A DNA stretch of 64,000 bases. Source: Tenacibaculum holothuriorum. GTDB lineage: Bacteria; Bacteroidota; Bacteroidia; Flavobacteriales; Flavobacteriaceae. The stretch lies in assembly GCF_002120225.1 (NCBI RefSeq), contig NZ_LAPZ01000005.1, positions 186,001 through 250,000 of the forward strand. The letters are read 5' to 3'. Positions 53,792-61,933 of the stretch are shown one piece after another. The notes beneath the pieces were generated by a model, which was not told the origin of the DNA, did no database searches, and saw only the letters and a program-made list of their open reading frames with translations. Both the position numbers and the translations under genes were made by a program. Positions within the stretch are counted from its first letter, which is position 1; every line of letters begins with the position of its first letter.

Positions 53792-53824
53792 CAAATATTT
53801 CAAAATATTTTTTTAACCACCAAA
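53792..53824 (-). promoter_or_regulatory. Promoter of the ilv operon leader
   Basis: On the minus strand TTTG (53824-53821) and AATATTTG (53799-53792) are 21 bp apart; the second differs from TAnnTTTG in the first base. The leader ORF A starts 7 bp downstream of it. Confidence 0.5.
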
Positions 53825-53938
53825 CATTTTTCAACAAAAAAAATAAAACCCTGCAAACAACAGGACTACAACCCCTTATTTTACAAGAAATTAAAAATAA
53901 AATTAATTGTATTCTTTTATTTATCAAAAATTAATTTA

Positions 53939-53946
53939 TAGCTTTG
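53939..53946 (+). promoter_or_regulatory. -7 box of the arginine operon leader (TAGCTTTG)
   Basis: It matches TAnnTTTG. The predicted transcription start is at about 53952, so the ORF at 53954 would be nearly leaderless. Confidence 0.55.
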
Positions 53947-53953
53947 TAGCGTT

Positions 53954-54004
53954 ATGCAACAAAATAAAACATACAATAATACACCCAGTTTGTTTGTGCG
54001 GTAA
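53954..54004 (+). CDS. Candidate arg leader peptide (ends in Arg codon CGG)
   Basis: A 16-codon ORF, MQQNKTYNNTPSLFVR, with the rare CGG Arg codon immediately before TAA. The left arm of the following terminator (53971-53992) lies inside it. A ribosome stalled at the CGG/stop would cover that arm and block the terminator. This fits attenuation by arginine supply but rests only on sequence. Confidence 0.5.
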   Translation: MQQNKTYNNTPSLFVR

Positions 54005-54060
54005 ATCACCGACACAGTGTCTTCTATTATAGCAAACTAGGTATTGTATTTTTATTTTTT
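53970..54060 (+). ncRNA. Structured leader RNA with terminator upstream of arg operon
   Basis: ATACAATA ... CCAGTTTG (53971-53992) pairs with CAAACTAGG-TATTGTAT (54033-54049), followed by ATTTTTATTTTTT. Inside are smaller hairpins GGTAAATCACC and GACACAGTGTC. This is an intrinsic terminator with a complex apical part, about 200 bp before the first arg gene. It does not match a riboswitch class that I can recognise. Confidence 0.6.
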
Positions 54061-54097
54061 CGTTTTGAAACCAACAGCAATTTTAAATTTTATTAGT

Positions 54098-54260
54098 AAG
54101 TCATATACTATCTTTTCTGATAGCCATATTACTGTACGCCCTACTTTTATCCGACCACGCCCGTAAGGGTGTTTCTCTATTTCATGGAACTTAGGTGTGT
54201 CCGGTTCCTTCTTCCAACAAAACGATTACAACTTAAAATTTCAATCATAACTAAATATCA
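54098..54260 (+). ncRNA. Second structured part of the arg leader
   Basis: AGTAAGTCATATACTATC and GATAGCCATATTACT form an imperfect long hairpin with loop TTTTCT; further on ACGCCC-GTAA-GGGTGT and GGAAC-N13-GTTCC hairpins are visible. An ATG at 54183 opens a 26-codon ORF (start MELRCVRFLLP, three Arg, two of them in its first seven codons) whose TGA overlaps the start of the next gene (ATGA). Function unknown. Confidence 0.4.
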
Positions 54261-54893
54261 ATGAAAATTGTTATTGCCAATGCATCGCATGCTACATATG
54301 CGCAAGTTATTTGTGACACCATTGAAAAGGCCGCTGAAAAAAGAGGTACTGGTATAGCGAAACGTACACCTAACTACATCATTTCTAAGTTAACACAAGG
54401 AAATGCGGTGATCGCTTTAGATGGAGATCAATTTGCAGGTTTTTGTTACATAGAATCATGGGAACATGGAAAGTTTGTAGCAAACTCCGGACTTATTGTA
54501 CATCCAAACTATAGAGGAATTGGACTCGCTAAAAAGATTAAAGCGCATGTTTTTGAGCTATCTAGAACCCAATATCCTACTGCCAAAATTTTCAGTATTA
54601 CTACCGGATTAGCGGTGATAAAAATGAATACAAGCCTAGGTTATAAACCTGTTACGTTTTCAGAATTAACCGAAGACCAATCTTTTTGGAAAGGGTGTCA
54701 AACCTGCGTTAACTACGACGTTTTACAAAGAACAAAACAAAAAATGTGCTTATGTACAGGCATGCTATATGATCCAAACACCTCCAACTCTAAGAAAGTA
54801 AAAGTGAAAGAAAAGGTGTTCCAAAGGCTTAAAAAAATTAAGGAAGCCTTGCTCTTAAAAAAGCAAAAAAACACAAAACAAACAACTAAATAA
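54261..54893 (+). CDS. GNAT N-acetyltransferase of the arginine operon (ArgA-like role)
   Basis: This 210-residue protein has a GNAT domain with the acetyl-CoA motif LIVHPNYRGIGLAKKIK and a C-terminal lysine-rich tail (from about 175). A cysteine cluster CQTCVNYD ... CLCTGM (about 153-172) could bind metal. It is the first gene of the arg operon in the position occupied by the glutamate N-acetyltransferase in other Flavobacteriaceae, so it probably makes N-acetylglutamate (N-succinylation cannot be excluded). It is 10 bp upstream of argG. Confidence 0.8.
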   Translation: MKIVIANASHATYAQVICDTIEKAAEKRGTGIAKRTPNYIISKLTQGNAVIALDGDQFAGFCYIESWEHGKFVANSGLIVHPNYRGIGLAKKIKAHVFELSRTQYPTAKIFSITTGLAVIKMNTSLGYKPVTFSELTEDQSFWKGCQTCVNYDVLQRTKQKMCLCTGMLYDPNTSNSKKVKVKEKVFQRLKKIKEALLLKKQKNTKQTTK

Positions 54894-54903
54894 TTAATAT
54901 AAA

Positions 54904-56088
54904 ATGAAAAAATTAGTCATTGCGTATAGTGGGGGTTTAGACACATCATATTGTGCAGTTAGCCTAGTAAAAGAAGGATATGAAGTACACGCGGTAAGCG
55001 TGAATACTGGAGGCTTTTCTTCCGAAGAAATTAAAAATATTGAAGAAAAAGCTTACCTCATGGGTGTAAGTACTTATAAAAACATCGAAGCCGTAGGTGA
55101 TTTTTACCACAAGGTAGTTAAGTTTTTAATTTTCGGAAATGTTTTAAAGAACAATACCTACCCGCTTTCTGTTAGTGCCGAAAGAATTGTACAAGCCATT
55201 GAAATTGTAACCTATGCTAAAAAAAATGGAGCTTCACACATTGCGCATGGTAGTACTGGGGCTGGTAACGATCAAGTAAGATTTGATATGATTTTTCAAA
55301 CGTTGGCTCCAGAAATAGAAATCATTACTCCTATTAGAGATCAAAAGCTATCTAGACAAAATGAAATTGAATATTTAAAAAGTCATGGAATTGATTGGTC
55401 TTGGCAACAAGCCAAATATTCCATTAACAAGGGACTTTGGGGTACAAGTGTAGGTGGAGATGAAACCTTAACTTCTGACAAACCTTTACCAGAAATAGCT
55501 TATCCTTCTCAATTAATAAAAACCAAAGAAGAGAAAATAGTTTTAACTTTTGAAAAAGGCGAATTGGTAGCCATTAATAATACTGTAGACAAACCAGAAG
55601 CTAACATTCAAAAACTCACAAAAAAAGCCGCTGCATTTGCTATTGGTAGAGACATTCATGTAGGAGATACTATTGTGGGGATTAAAGGAAGAGTTGGTTT
55701 TGAAGCCCCAGCCGCTTTTATCTGCATTAAAGCACATCATTTACTAGAAAAACATACTCTTACCAAATGGCAGTTACAACACAAAGAGTACTTAGCTAGT
55801 TTTTACGGGATGCACTTACATGAAGGCTTGTACTTAGATCCAATAATGAGAGATATAGAAGCTTTTTTAGCCAATAGTCAAGCCAATGTTTCTGGATCTG
55901 TTAGCGTGACTTTAAAACCATACCACTTTACGCTAAATGGTATTTCCTCAAAACATGATTTAATGGATACTGCTTATGGAAGTTATGGAGAAATGAATAA
56001 TGGTTGGACCGCTAACGATGCTAAAGGCTTTATTAAAATACTAGGAAATCAAAATAAAATATATCAACAAGTAAATTCAATAAAATGA
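54904..56088 (+). CDS. argG: Argininosuccinate synthase
   Basis: This 394-residue ATP pyrophosphatase-type enzyme has the N-terminal P-loop AYSGGLDTSYC, AHGSTGAGNDQVRFD, and the SINKGLWGTSVGGDE motif. It joins citrulline and aspartate using ATP, the seventh step to arginine. Its last codons overlap the argC start (ATGA), showing coupling. Confidence 0.97.
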   Translation: MKKLVIAYSGGLDTSYCAVSLVKEGYEVHAVSVNTGGFSSEEIKNIEEKAYLMGVSTYKNIEAVGDFYHKVVKFLIFGNVLKNNTYPLSVSAERIVQAIEIVTYAKKNGASHIAHGSTGAGNDQVRFDMIFQTLAPEIEIITPIRDQKLSRQNEIEYLKSHGIDWSWQQAKYSINKGLWGTSVGGDETLTSDKPLPEIAYPSQLIKTKEEKIVLTFEKGELVAINNTVDKPEANIQKLTKKAAAFAIGRDIHVGDTIVGIKGRVGFEAPAAFICIKAHHLLEKHTLTKWQLQHKEYLASFYGMHLHEGLYLDPIMRDIEAFLANSQANVSGSVSVTLKPYHFTLNGISSKHDLMDTAYGSYGEMNNGWTANDAKGFIKILGNQNKIYQQVNSIK

Positions 56089-57065
56089 TACAAGTAGGAA
56101 TCATAGGAGGAGCTGGTTATACTGCTGGTGAATTAATAAGATTATTGTTACATCACTCAAAAGTTGAAATAAATTTCATCTATAGTACTTCTAATGCTGG
56201 AAATAAAGTTTATAAAGTTCATCAAGATTTAATAGGTAGTACCGAACTTGGATTTACAAATACAATCAATTCTGAGGTAGCTGTGTTGTTCTTATGTCTG
56301 GGACATGGAAACTCTAAAAAGTTTTTGGAAATGCACTCTTTTTCTACTCATACTAAAATCATCGATTTAGGAAATGATTTTAGACTTGAAAAAAATCATA
56401 TTTTTAAAAATAAGTCTTTTGTATATGGTCTGCCTGAACTTTATAACGACACTACCATTCAAGAAGCCCAATTTATAGCCAATCCAGGGTGTTTTGCAAC
56501 CGCAATTCAACTTGCATTGCTTCCTTTAGCTAAGAATAATTTGTTACAAAACGATGTGCATATTAATTCAGTAACTGGAGCTACGGGCGCAGGTACATCA
56601 TTATCTTCAACAACTCATTTTACTTGGAGAGATAATAATTTTTCCTACTACAAACCTTTTGTCCATCAGCATTTAGGAGAAATACAGCAATCATTAACCA
56701 TATTGCAACCTCATTTTAATGCGGATATACTATTCCTCCCTAATAGAGGAAATTTTTCTAGAGGCATTTTTGCTTCCTTATACACCCATTTTGAAGGATC
56801 AATTGAGGAAGCTAAAAATACGTATAAGGAATATTATAAAGATGCCTTATTCACAACTATTTCAGACACTCCTTTACATCTAAAACAAGTTGTAAACACT
56901 AATAAGTGCCTCATTCATTTACACAAATATCAAAACAAATTACTCATTACCAGTTGTATTGATAATCTTTTAAAAGGAGCTTCTGGTCAAGCCGTCCAAA
57001 ACATGAATTTACTTTTTGGATTTTCTGAAGACGAAGGCTTACAATTAAAAGCAACATATTTTTAA
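56085..57065 (+). CDS. argC: N-acetyl-gamma-glutamyl-phosphate reductase
   Basis: This 326-residue protein has the NADP motif VGIIGGAGYTAGELIRLL and the catalytic Cys motif ANPGCFATAIQLAL, with GATGAGTSLSSTTHF. It reduces N-acyl-glutamyl phosphate to the semialdehyde. It starts within the last codon of argG. Confidence 0.97.
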   Translation: MIQVGIIGGAGYTAGELIRLLLHHSKVEINFIYSTSNAGNKVYKVHQDLIGSTELGFTNTINSEVAVLFLCLGHGNSKKFLEMHSFSTHTKIIDLGNDFRLEKNHIFKNKSFVYGLPELYNDTTIQEAQFIANPGCFATAIQLALLPLAKNNLLQNDVHINSVTGATGAGTSLSSTTHFTWRDNNFSYYKPFVHQHLGEIQQSLTILQPHFNADILFLPNRGNFSRGIFASLYTHFEGSIEEAKNTYKEYYKDALFTTISDTPLHLKQVVNTNKCLIHLHKYQNKLLITSCIDNLLKGASGQAVQNMNLLFGFSEDEGLQLKATYF

Positions 57066-57088
57066 ACAACACACTAAAAAACAAACAC

Positions 57089-57889
57089 ATGAAAATAGCA
57101 ATTATAGGAACTGGAAACTTAGGTAAATCTATTGCTAAGGGATTGATTACTACCAATGCCATTACCTCTCTGTATTTGACAAAGAGAAACCTAAAAGATC
57201 TTGAAGATTTTGACGGTTATCAAAATGTTTTTCTAACCTCAGATAATAAAGAAGCAGTACAAAATTCTGACATCATCATTTTTGCTATTCAACCAGCTCA
57301 TTTTGAAGAAATTTTACACGATATACAATCACTCATTACTGATAAACATGTACTTATTTCTACAATAACTGGTTTTTCTATTGCTAAAATAGAAAACATC
57401 ATAAGCTCCAATGCATTTATCATTAGAGCTATGCCAAACACAGCTATTGCCGTTGGAAAATCTATGACTTGTTTATGCGGTAATACCAAAGGATTGGAAA
57501 GACTAAAAGTTGCTGAAGCTATTTTTAATAGACTTGGTACTTCAATTAGTATCCCAGAATCTCAAATGCAGGCAGCTACCGTAGTTTGTGCTAGTGGTAT
57601 TGCCTTTTGGATGCGCATGATACGAGCCACAACGCAAGCTGCTATTCAACTAGGTTTTGATGCGAAAGAAGCGCAAGAATTAGCGATGCATACTTGTGAA
57701 GGAGCAGCTAGTTTATTAATAACTAACGGTAATCATCCAGAGCAAGAAATTGATAGAGTAACTACTCCTAAAGGTTGTACTATTGAAGGTTTGAATGAAA
57801 TGGAACACCAAGGGTTGAGTTCTTCTTTAATCCAAGGAATGGTAGCTTCTTACAAAAAAATTAACACTATTAAATCAGAACAGATATGA
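57089..57889 (+). CDS. proC: Pyrroline-5-carboxylate reductase
   Basis: This 266-residue protein has the NADP motif IAIIGTGNLGKSIAKGL and the ProC core FIIRAMPNTAIAVGKSMTCL and ATVVCASGIAFWMRM. It converts pyrroline-5-carboxylate to proline. Its location inside an arginine operon links proline and arginine synthesis (shared glutamate semialdehyde precursor). Its stop overlaps the argD start (ATGA). Confidence 0.96.
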   Translation: MKIAIIGTGNLGKSIAKGLITTNAITSLYLTKRNLKDLEDFDGYQNVFLTSDNKEAVQNSDIIIFAIQPAHFEEILHDIQSLITDKHVLISTITGFSIAKIENIISSNAFIIRAMPNTAIAVGKSMTCLCGNTKGLERLKVAEAIFNRLGTSISIPESQMQAATVVCASGIAFWMRMIRATTQAAIQLGFDAKEAQELAMHTCEGAASLLITNGNHPEQEIDRVTTPKGCTIEGLNEMEHQGLSSSLIQGMVASYKKINTIKSEQI

Positions 57890-59016
57890 GTTTATTTGAT
57901 GTATATCCACTATTTAATATAGCGCCAGTAAAAGCAAAAGATGTTTTTGTATATGATCAACATGGAACTGAGTATCTGGATTTATACGGTGGTCATGCTG
58001 TTATTTCTATAGGGCACTCACATCCTGAATATGTAAAAAGCATTAGTGAACAGGTACAAAACTTAGGGTTTTATAGCAATTCTATTCAAAACCCCTTACA
58101 GAATGCCTTAGCTTCAGAATTGACCAAGCAATCGAACTGTGAAGATTATAATTTATTCCTATGCAATTCGGGTGCAGAAGCAAATGAAAATGCATTAAAA
58201 CTAGCTTCTTTTCATACCCAAAAGAAGAAAGTAATTTCATTTACAAACTCTTTTCACGGTAGAACTTCAGCCGCTGTAGCTGCTACCGATAATGCAAAAA
58301 TAGTAGCTCCAATCAATGCGCAACAAGAAGTTGAATTTATCAATATTGGTGACATTATTTCTGTAGACAGAGCTTTGCGAAAAAATGATGTGTGTGCTGT
58401 TATTATTGAATGTATTCAAGGGGTTGGTGGGCTCGACGAAAATTCTTCTAAATTTTACCAAAAATTACAAGAACTATGTCATCAATACAATTCATTACTC
58501 ATTGTAGATGAAGTACAATCTGGATTTGGTAGAACTGGCGATTTTTTTGCTTTTCAAAAACATGGAATTCAACCTGATATTATCTCTTTAGCCAAAGGTA
58601 TGGGCAATGGTTTTCCTATAGGAGGTATTCTCATTCATCCAAAGATTAAGGCTTCTTATGGAATGTTAGGTACTACCTTTGGTGGAAACCACTTGGCTTG
58701 TGCAGCGTCTTTAGCAGTTTTAAAAGTTTTGCAGGACGAAAATTTATTACAAAATGCTTCCGAAATCTCTCAATACTTTATGGAAAAAGCAAATGATCAA
58801 CCTTATTTAAAAAGATTAAAAGGGAGAGGATTGATGTTGGGATTAGAGTTTGATTTTCCAGTAGCTGAACTAAGAAAAAACTTGATTTTTAAACATCAGA
58901 TTTTTACAGGAAGTGCTAAGAATCCTAATTTATTACGAATTCTACCTCCGCTTACCGTTCAAAGAAAACATATCGATCAATTCTTTGACGCTTTAAAAAC
59001 TGAATTCAAATCCTAG
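57886..59016 (+). CDS. argD: Acetylornithine/succinylornithine aminotransferase
   Basis: This 376-residue class III PLP aminotransferase has FLCNSGAEANENALKLA, SFHGRTSAAVAAT, IVDEVQSGFGRTG and the PLP lysine in SLAKGMGNGFPIGG. It converts N-acyl-glutamate semialdehyde to N-acylornithine. A 13-bp-arm hairpin follows in the 94-bp gap before argF'. Confidence 0.95.
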   Translation: MSLFDVYPLFNIAPVKAKDVFVYDQHGTEYLDLYGGHAVISIGHSHPEYVKSISEQVQNLGFYSNSIQNPLQNALASELTKQSNCEDYNLFLCNSGAEANENALKLASFHTQKKKVISFTNSFHGRTSAAVAATDNAKIVAPINAQQEVEFINIGDIISVDRALRKNDVCAVIIECIQGVGGLDENSSKFYQKLQELCHQYNSLLIVDEVQSGFGRTGDFFAFQKHGIQPDIISLAKGMGNGFPIGGILIHPKIKASYGMLGTTFGGNHLACAASLAVLKVLQDENLLQNASEISQYFMEKANDQPYLKRLKGRGLMLGLEFDFPVAELRKNLIFKHQIFTGSAKNPNLLRILPPLTVQRKHIDQFFDALKTEFKS

Positions 59017-59043
59017 AAGGCACTTTTGAACATCTCAAGAAAT

Positions 59044-59092
59044 CTTATCAAGTAAGAAATTACCAACAATTAGTAAAAACTTACTTGATAAG
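59044..59092 (+). repeat. Inverted repeat between argD and argF'
   Basis: CTTATCAAGTAAG (59044-59056) and CTTACTTGATAAG (59080-59092) are perfect 13-bp reverse complements around a 23-nt loop, with no U-run downstream. It is a candidate RNA processing or stability element within the operon. Confidence 0.6.
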
Positions 59093-59110
59093 CTCTTAAA
59101 CAAACAAAAC

Positions 59111-60046
59111 ATGAAAAAATATACCGACATATATGATCTTGAAAATATTCCTAGAACTATTCAAGATACCATTCAATTAAAGAAGAACCCGCATCAATAT
59201 GAATCTTTAGGGAAGCAAAAAACCTTAGTCATGCTTTTCTTTAATTCAAGCTTAAGAACTCGTTTAAGCACCGAAAAAGCTGCTAAAAACCTAGGAATGA
59301 ATGTCATGATTTTAAACATCAATAATGCATGGAATCTAGAATTTGAAGATGGTACTCTTATGAACTTAACCACTTCTGAACATGTAAAGGAAGCGGCTCA
59401 AGTACTATCTCAATATGCAGATATTATAGCTATTAGAGCTTTTCCTAGTTTGAAGGATAAACAAAAAGATACTTCCGAGACTATTCTAAAAAGTTTTGAA
59501 AAGTATGCTTCTGTTCCGATTATTAATATGGAAAGCTCTACAGCACATCCGTTACAAGCCTTAACCGATGCAATTACTATAGAAGAATTTAAAACAACAG
59601 CGCAACCTAAAGTTGTACTTTCTTGGGCACCTCATCCAAAAGCTTTACCTCATGCGGTGGCTAATTCCTTTGTAAAAATGATGCGAACATTAAATATCGA
59701 TTTTTCAATTACACATCCGAAAGGGTATGAATTGGATTCAGAAATTACACAAGATACTCCCATCAATTACAATCAAAAAGAAGCTTTGGAAAATGCTGAT
59801 TTTGTGTATGTAAAAAACTGGAGTAGTTATACTGACTATGGTAAAATATTATCTCAAAACACCGCATGGATGTTGACCAAAGAAAAACTAGGAGCTGCAA
59901 AATGCATGCACTGCTTACCAGTGAGAAGAAATGTAGTGATTGAAGACGCTGTATTGGACAGTACGCAATCTATTGTGATACCTCAAGCAAATAACAGAAC
60001 CTATGCAGCACAAATTGTTTTAAAAAAACTGTTAGAAAACCTTTAA
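59111..60046 (+). CDS. argF': N-acetylornithine (or N-succinylornithine) carbamoyltransferase
   Basis: This 311-residue transcarbamylase has the carbamoyl-phosphate motif FFNSSLRTRLSTEKAA, the SSTAHPLQALTDA segment and the HCLPVRRNVVIEDAVLDS C-terminal motif. The NLEFEDGTLMN loop and the lack of the classical ornithine SMG loop place it in the AOTCase/SOTCase group that Bacteroidota use instead of OTCase. Acetyl versus succinyl specificity cannot be decided by eye. Confidence 0.9.
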   Translation: MKKYTDIYDLENIPRTIQDTIQLKKNPHQYESLGKQKTLVMLFFNSSLRTRLSTEKAAKNLGMNVMILNINNAWNLEFEDGTLMNLTTSEHVKEAAQVLSQYADIIAIRAFPSLKDKQKDTSETILKSFEKYASVPIINMESSTAHPLQALTDAITIEEFKTTAQPKVVLSWAPHPKALPHAVANSFVKMMRTLNIDFSITHPKGYELDSEITQDTPINYNQKEALENADFVYVKNWSSYTDYGKILSQNTAWMLTKEKLGAAKCMHCLPVRRNVVIEDAVLDSTQSIVIPQANNRTYAAQIVLKKLLENL

Positions 60047-60048
60047 CT

Positions 60049-60834
60049 ATGGAAACATTAAAGATTGTAAAAATCGGAGGAAATATTATCAATAATCCTA
60101 CAGCTTTAGAAAGTTTTATTCAACAGTTTTCTTCTATAAAAACTCCTAAAATATTAGTACACGGTGGAGGAACATTAGCTACCGAAATGGCTCAACAGTT
60201 GGATGTAAAAGTTGAAATGATCGAAGGACGTAGAAAAACAAACACTGACACTCTAGACATTATTACAATGGTATATGCTGGTAAAATCAATAAAAACATT
60301 ATTGCAAAACTTCAAGAGAATCATTGCAATGCTCTTGGATTTACTGGAGCTGATGGGAATACTATCGTCGCAATAAAAAGACCTGTTACCCATATTGATT
60401 ATGGTTTTGCTGGAGATGTTGTTCAAGTAAATACTGAGGTTTTACAAACCTTATTACACCATCATATTACTCCTGTTTTTTGTGCCTTAACACATGATAA
60501 AAACGGGCAGTTATTAAACACTAACGCAGATACCATAGCTTCTGAATTAGCCATTGCTTTTGCTAAACTTTATCAAACAGAACTGTACTACTGTTTTGAA
60601 AAAAGTGGGGTATTACAAGATGTAAATGATGAACATTCTGTAATTGAAAATATCAATGCTAAGAACTATCAAGCTTTAATCGAAAACAATATCATAACAG
60701 ATGGCATGTTACCAAAACTCAATAACTGCTTCCATGCCATCAATAAACAAGTGCGTAAAGTATGTATAGGGAAACCAGAAATGCTATTCAATTCTAATGT
60801 CAAACACACTACAATTCAAGCAGTAAAAAACTAA
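60049..60834 (+). CDS. argB: Acetylglutamate kinase
   Basis: This 261-residue amino-acid kinase has the phosphate loop IVKIGGNIIN, the VHGGGTLATEMAQ motif and a GALGFTGADGN-like segment. It phosphorylates the N-acyl-glutamate, the second committed step. It starts 2 bp after argF' stop. Confidence 0.95.
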   Translation: METLKIVKIGGNIINNPTALESFIQQFSSIKTPKILVHGGGTLATEMAQQLDVKVEMIEGRRKTNTDTLDIITMVYAGKINKNIIAKLQENHCNALGFTGADGNTIVAIKRPVTHIDYGFAGDVVQVNTEVLQTLLHHHITPVFCALTHDKNGQLLNTNADTIASELAIAFAKLYQTELYYCFEKSGVLQDVNDEHSVIENINAKNYQALIENNIITDGMLPKLNNCFHAINKQVRKVCIGKPEMLFNSNVKHTTIQAVKN

Positions 60835-60848
60835 ATAGATCGTTTAAA

Positions 60849-61922
60849 ATGAAAACAATCGAAAAATTAACGCTAGAGGCTATTGAGCTTTTGAAAAAAC
60901 TCATCGAAACACCTTCGTTTTCTTCTGAAGAAGAAGTAACAGCTGCTCATATAGAGCAATGGCTTAAAGCGAACCACATACCTTTTAAAAGAAATTGCAA
61001 TAATGTATGGGCTATCAACAAGCATTTTGATCAAAACAAACCAACACTATTGCTCAATTCACATCATGACACAGTAAAACCTAACAATGGATACACGAAA
61101 GATCCTTTTAAAGCAATTGTAGAAAACAACAAACTATTTGGTTTAGGTAGCAATGATGCAGGTGGTTGCTTGGTTTCTTTACTAGCAACATTCACGTATT
61201 TCTACACACATACAAATTTGAACTATAATTTAGTTATGGTAGCTTCTGCTGAAGAAGAAAGTAGTGGTAAAGACGGACTCAATAGTATGCTTTCTATCAT
61301 TCCTAAAATAGATGTCGCTATTGTTGGTGAGCCTACCTTAATGCAACTAGCTGTAGCTGAAAAAGGCTTACTTGTTTTTGATGCCGTAGTAAAAGGAACT
61401 CCTAGTCATGCTGCGCATCCAAATACAAATAATGCTATTTATAATTCGATAAAAGTATTGGAATGGTTTCAGGAAAAACACTTCGATAAGAATTCAGATA
61501 CCTTAGGAGAGGTAAAAATGACCGTCACGCAGATAAATGCAGGTAAACAACACAATGCTGTACCAGCTGAAGTTTCTTTGGTTATTGATGTACGTGTAAA
61601 CGATCGATACACCAATCAGGAAATTGTTGATTATCTAGTTCAGAATGCTCCTTGTGATCGTATTGTTCCAAGGGGAATTGCCTTGAATTCTTCTTCTATT
61701 CCTATAAATCATGATTTGGTAAAAGCTGGTATTAACTTAGGTAGGACAACATATGGTTCTCCAACCCTATCCGATCAAGCAGTCTTGTCTTGTCCTTCTT
61801 TAAAATTAGGTCCGGGCGACAGTACACGCTCTCACTCTGCTGATGAATTTATTTATCTAACCGAAATTGAAGAAGGTATTCAAATTTATATTGAATTATT
61901 GAAGCAAGTATTAATAGTATAA
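60849..61922 (+). CDS. argE: Acetylornithine deacetylase (M20 family)
   Basis: This 357-residue metallo-amidohydrolase has zinc-site blocks LLNSHHDTVKP, GSNDAGGCL and ASAEEESSGKDG, with GPGDSTRSHSADEF near the C-terminus. In this operon it probably removes the N-acyl group after carbamoylation (N-acetylcitrulline deacylase activity), consistent with the argF' route. Confidence 0.92.
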   Translation: MKTIEKLTLEAIELLKKLIETPSFSSEEEVTAAHIEQWLKANHIPFKRNCNNVWAINKHFDQNKPTLLLNSHHDTVKPNNGYTKDPFKAIVENNKLFGLGSNDAGGCLVSLLATFTYFYTHTNLNYNLVMVASAEEESSGKDGLNSMLSIIPKIDVAIVGEPTLMQLAVAEKGLLVFDAVVKGTPSHAAHPNTNNAIYNSIKVLEWFQEKHFDKNSDTLGEVKMTVTQINAGKQHNAVPAEVSLVIDVRVNDRYTNQEIVDYLVQNAPCDRIVPRGIALNSSSIPINHDLVKAGINLGRTTYGSPTLSDQAVLSCPSLKLGPGDSTRSHSADEFIYLTEIEEGIQIYIELLKQVLIV

Positions 61923-61933
61923 AATAACAAGAG

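Noticed and set aside
53750..53941. Plus-strand 63-codon frame over the ilv leader
   Set aside because: Covers leader peptide A and promoter on the other strand; no protein-like features.
53939..54260. Known riboswitch (T-box, TPP, lysine, SAM) before the arg operon
   Set aside because: No conserved core such as the T-box AGGGTGGNACCGCG or a TPP core was seen, so only an unassigned structured leader is reported.
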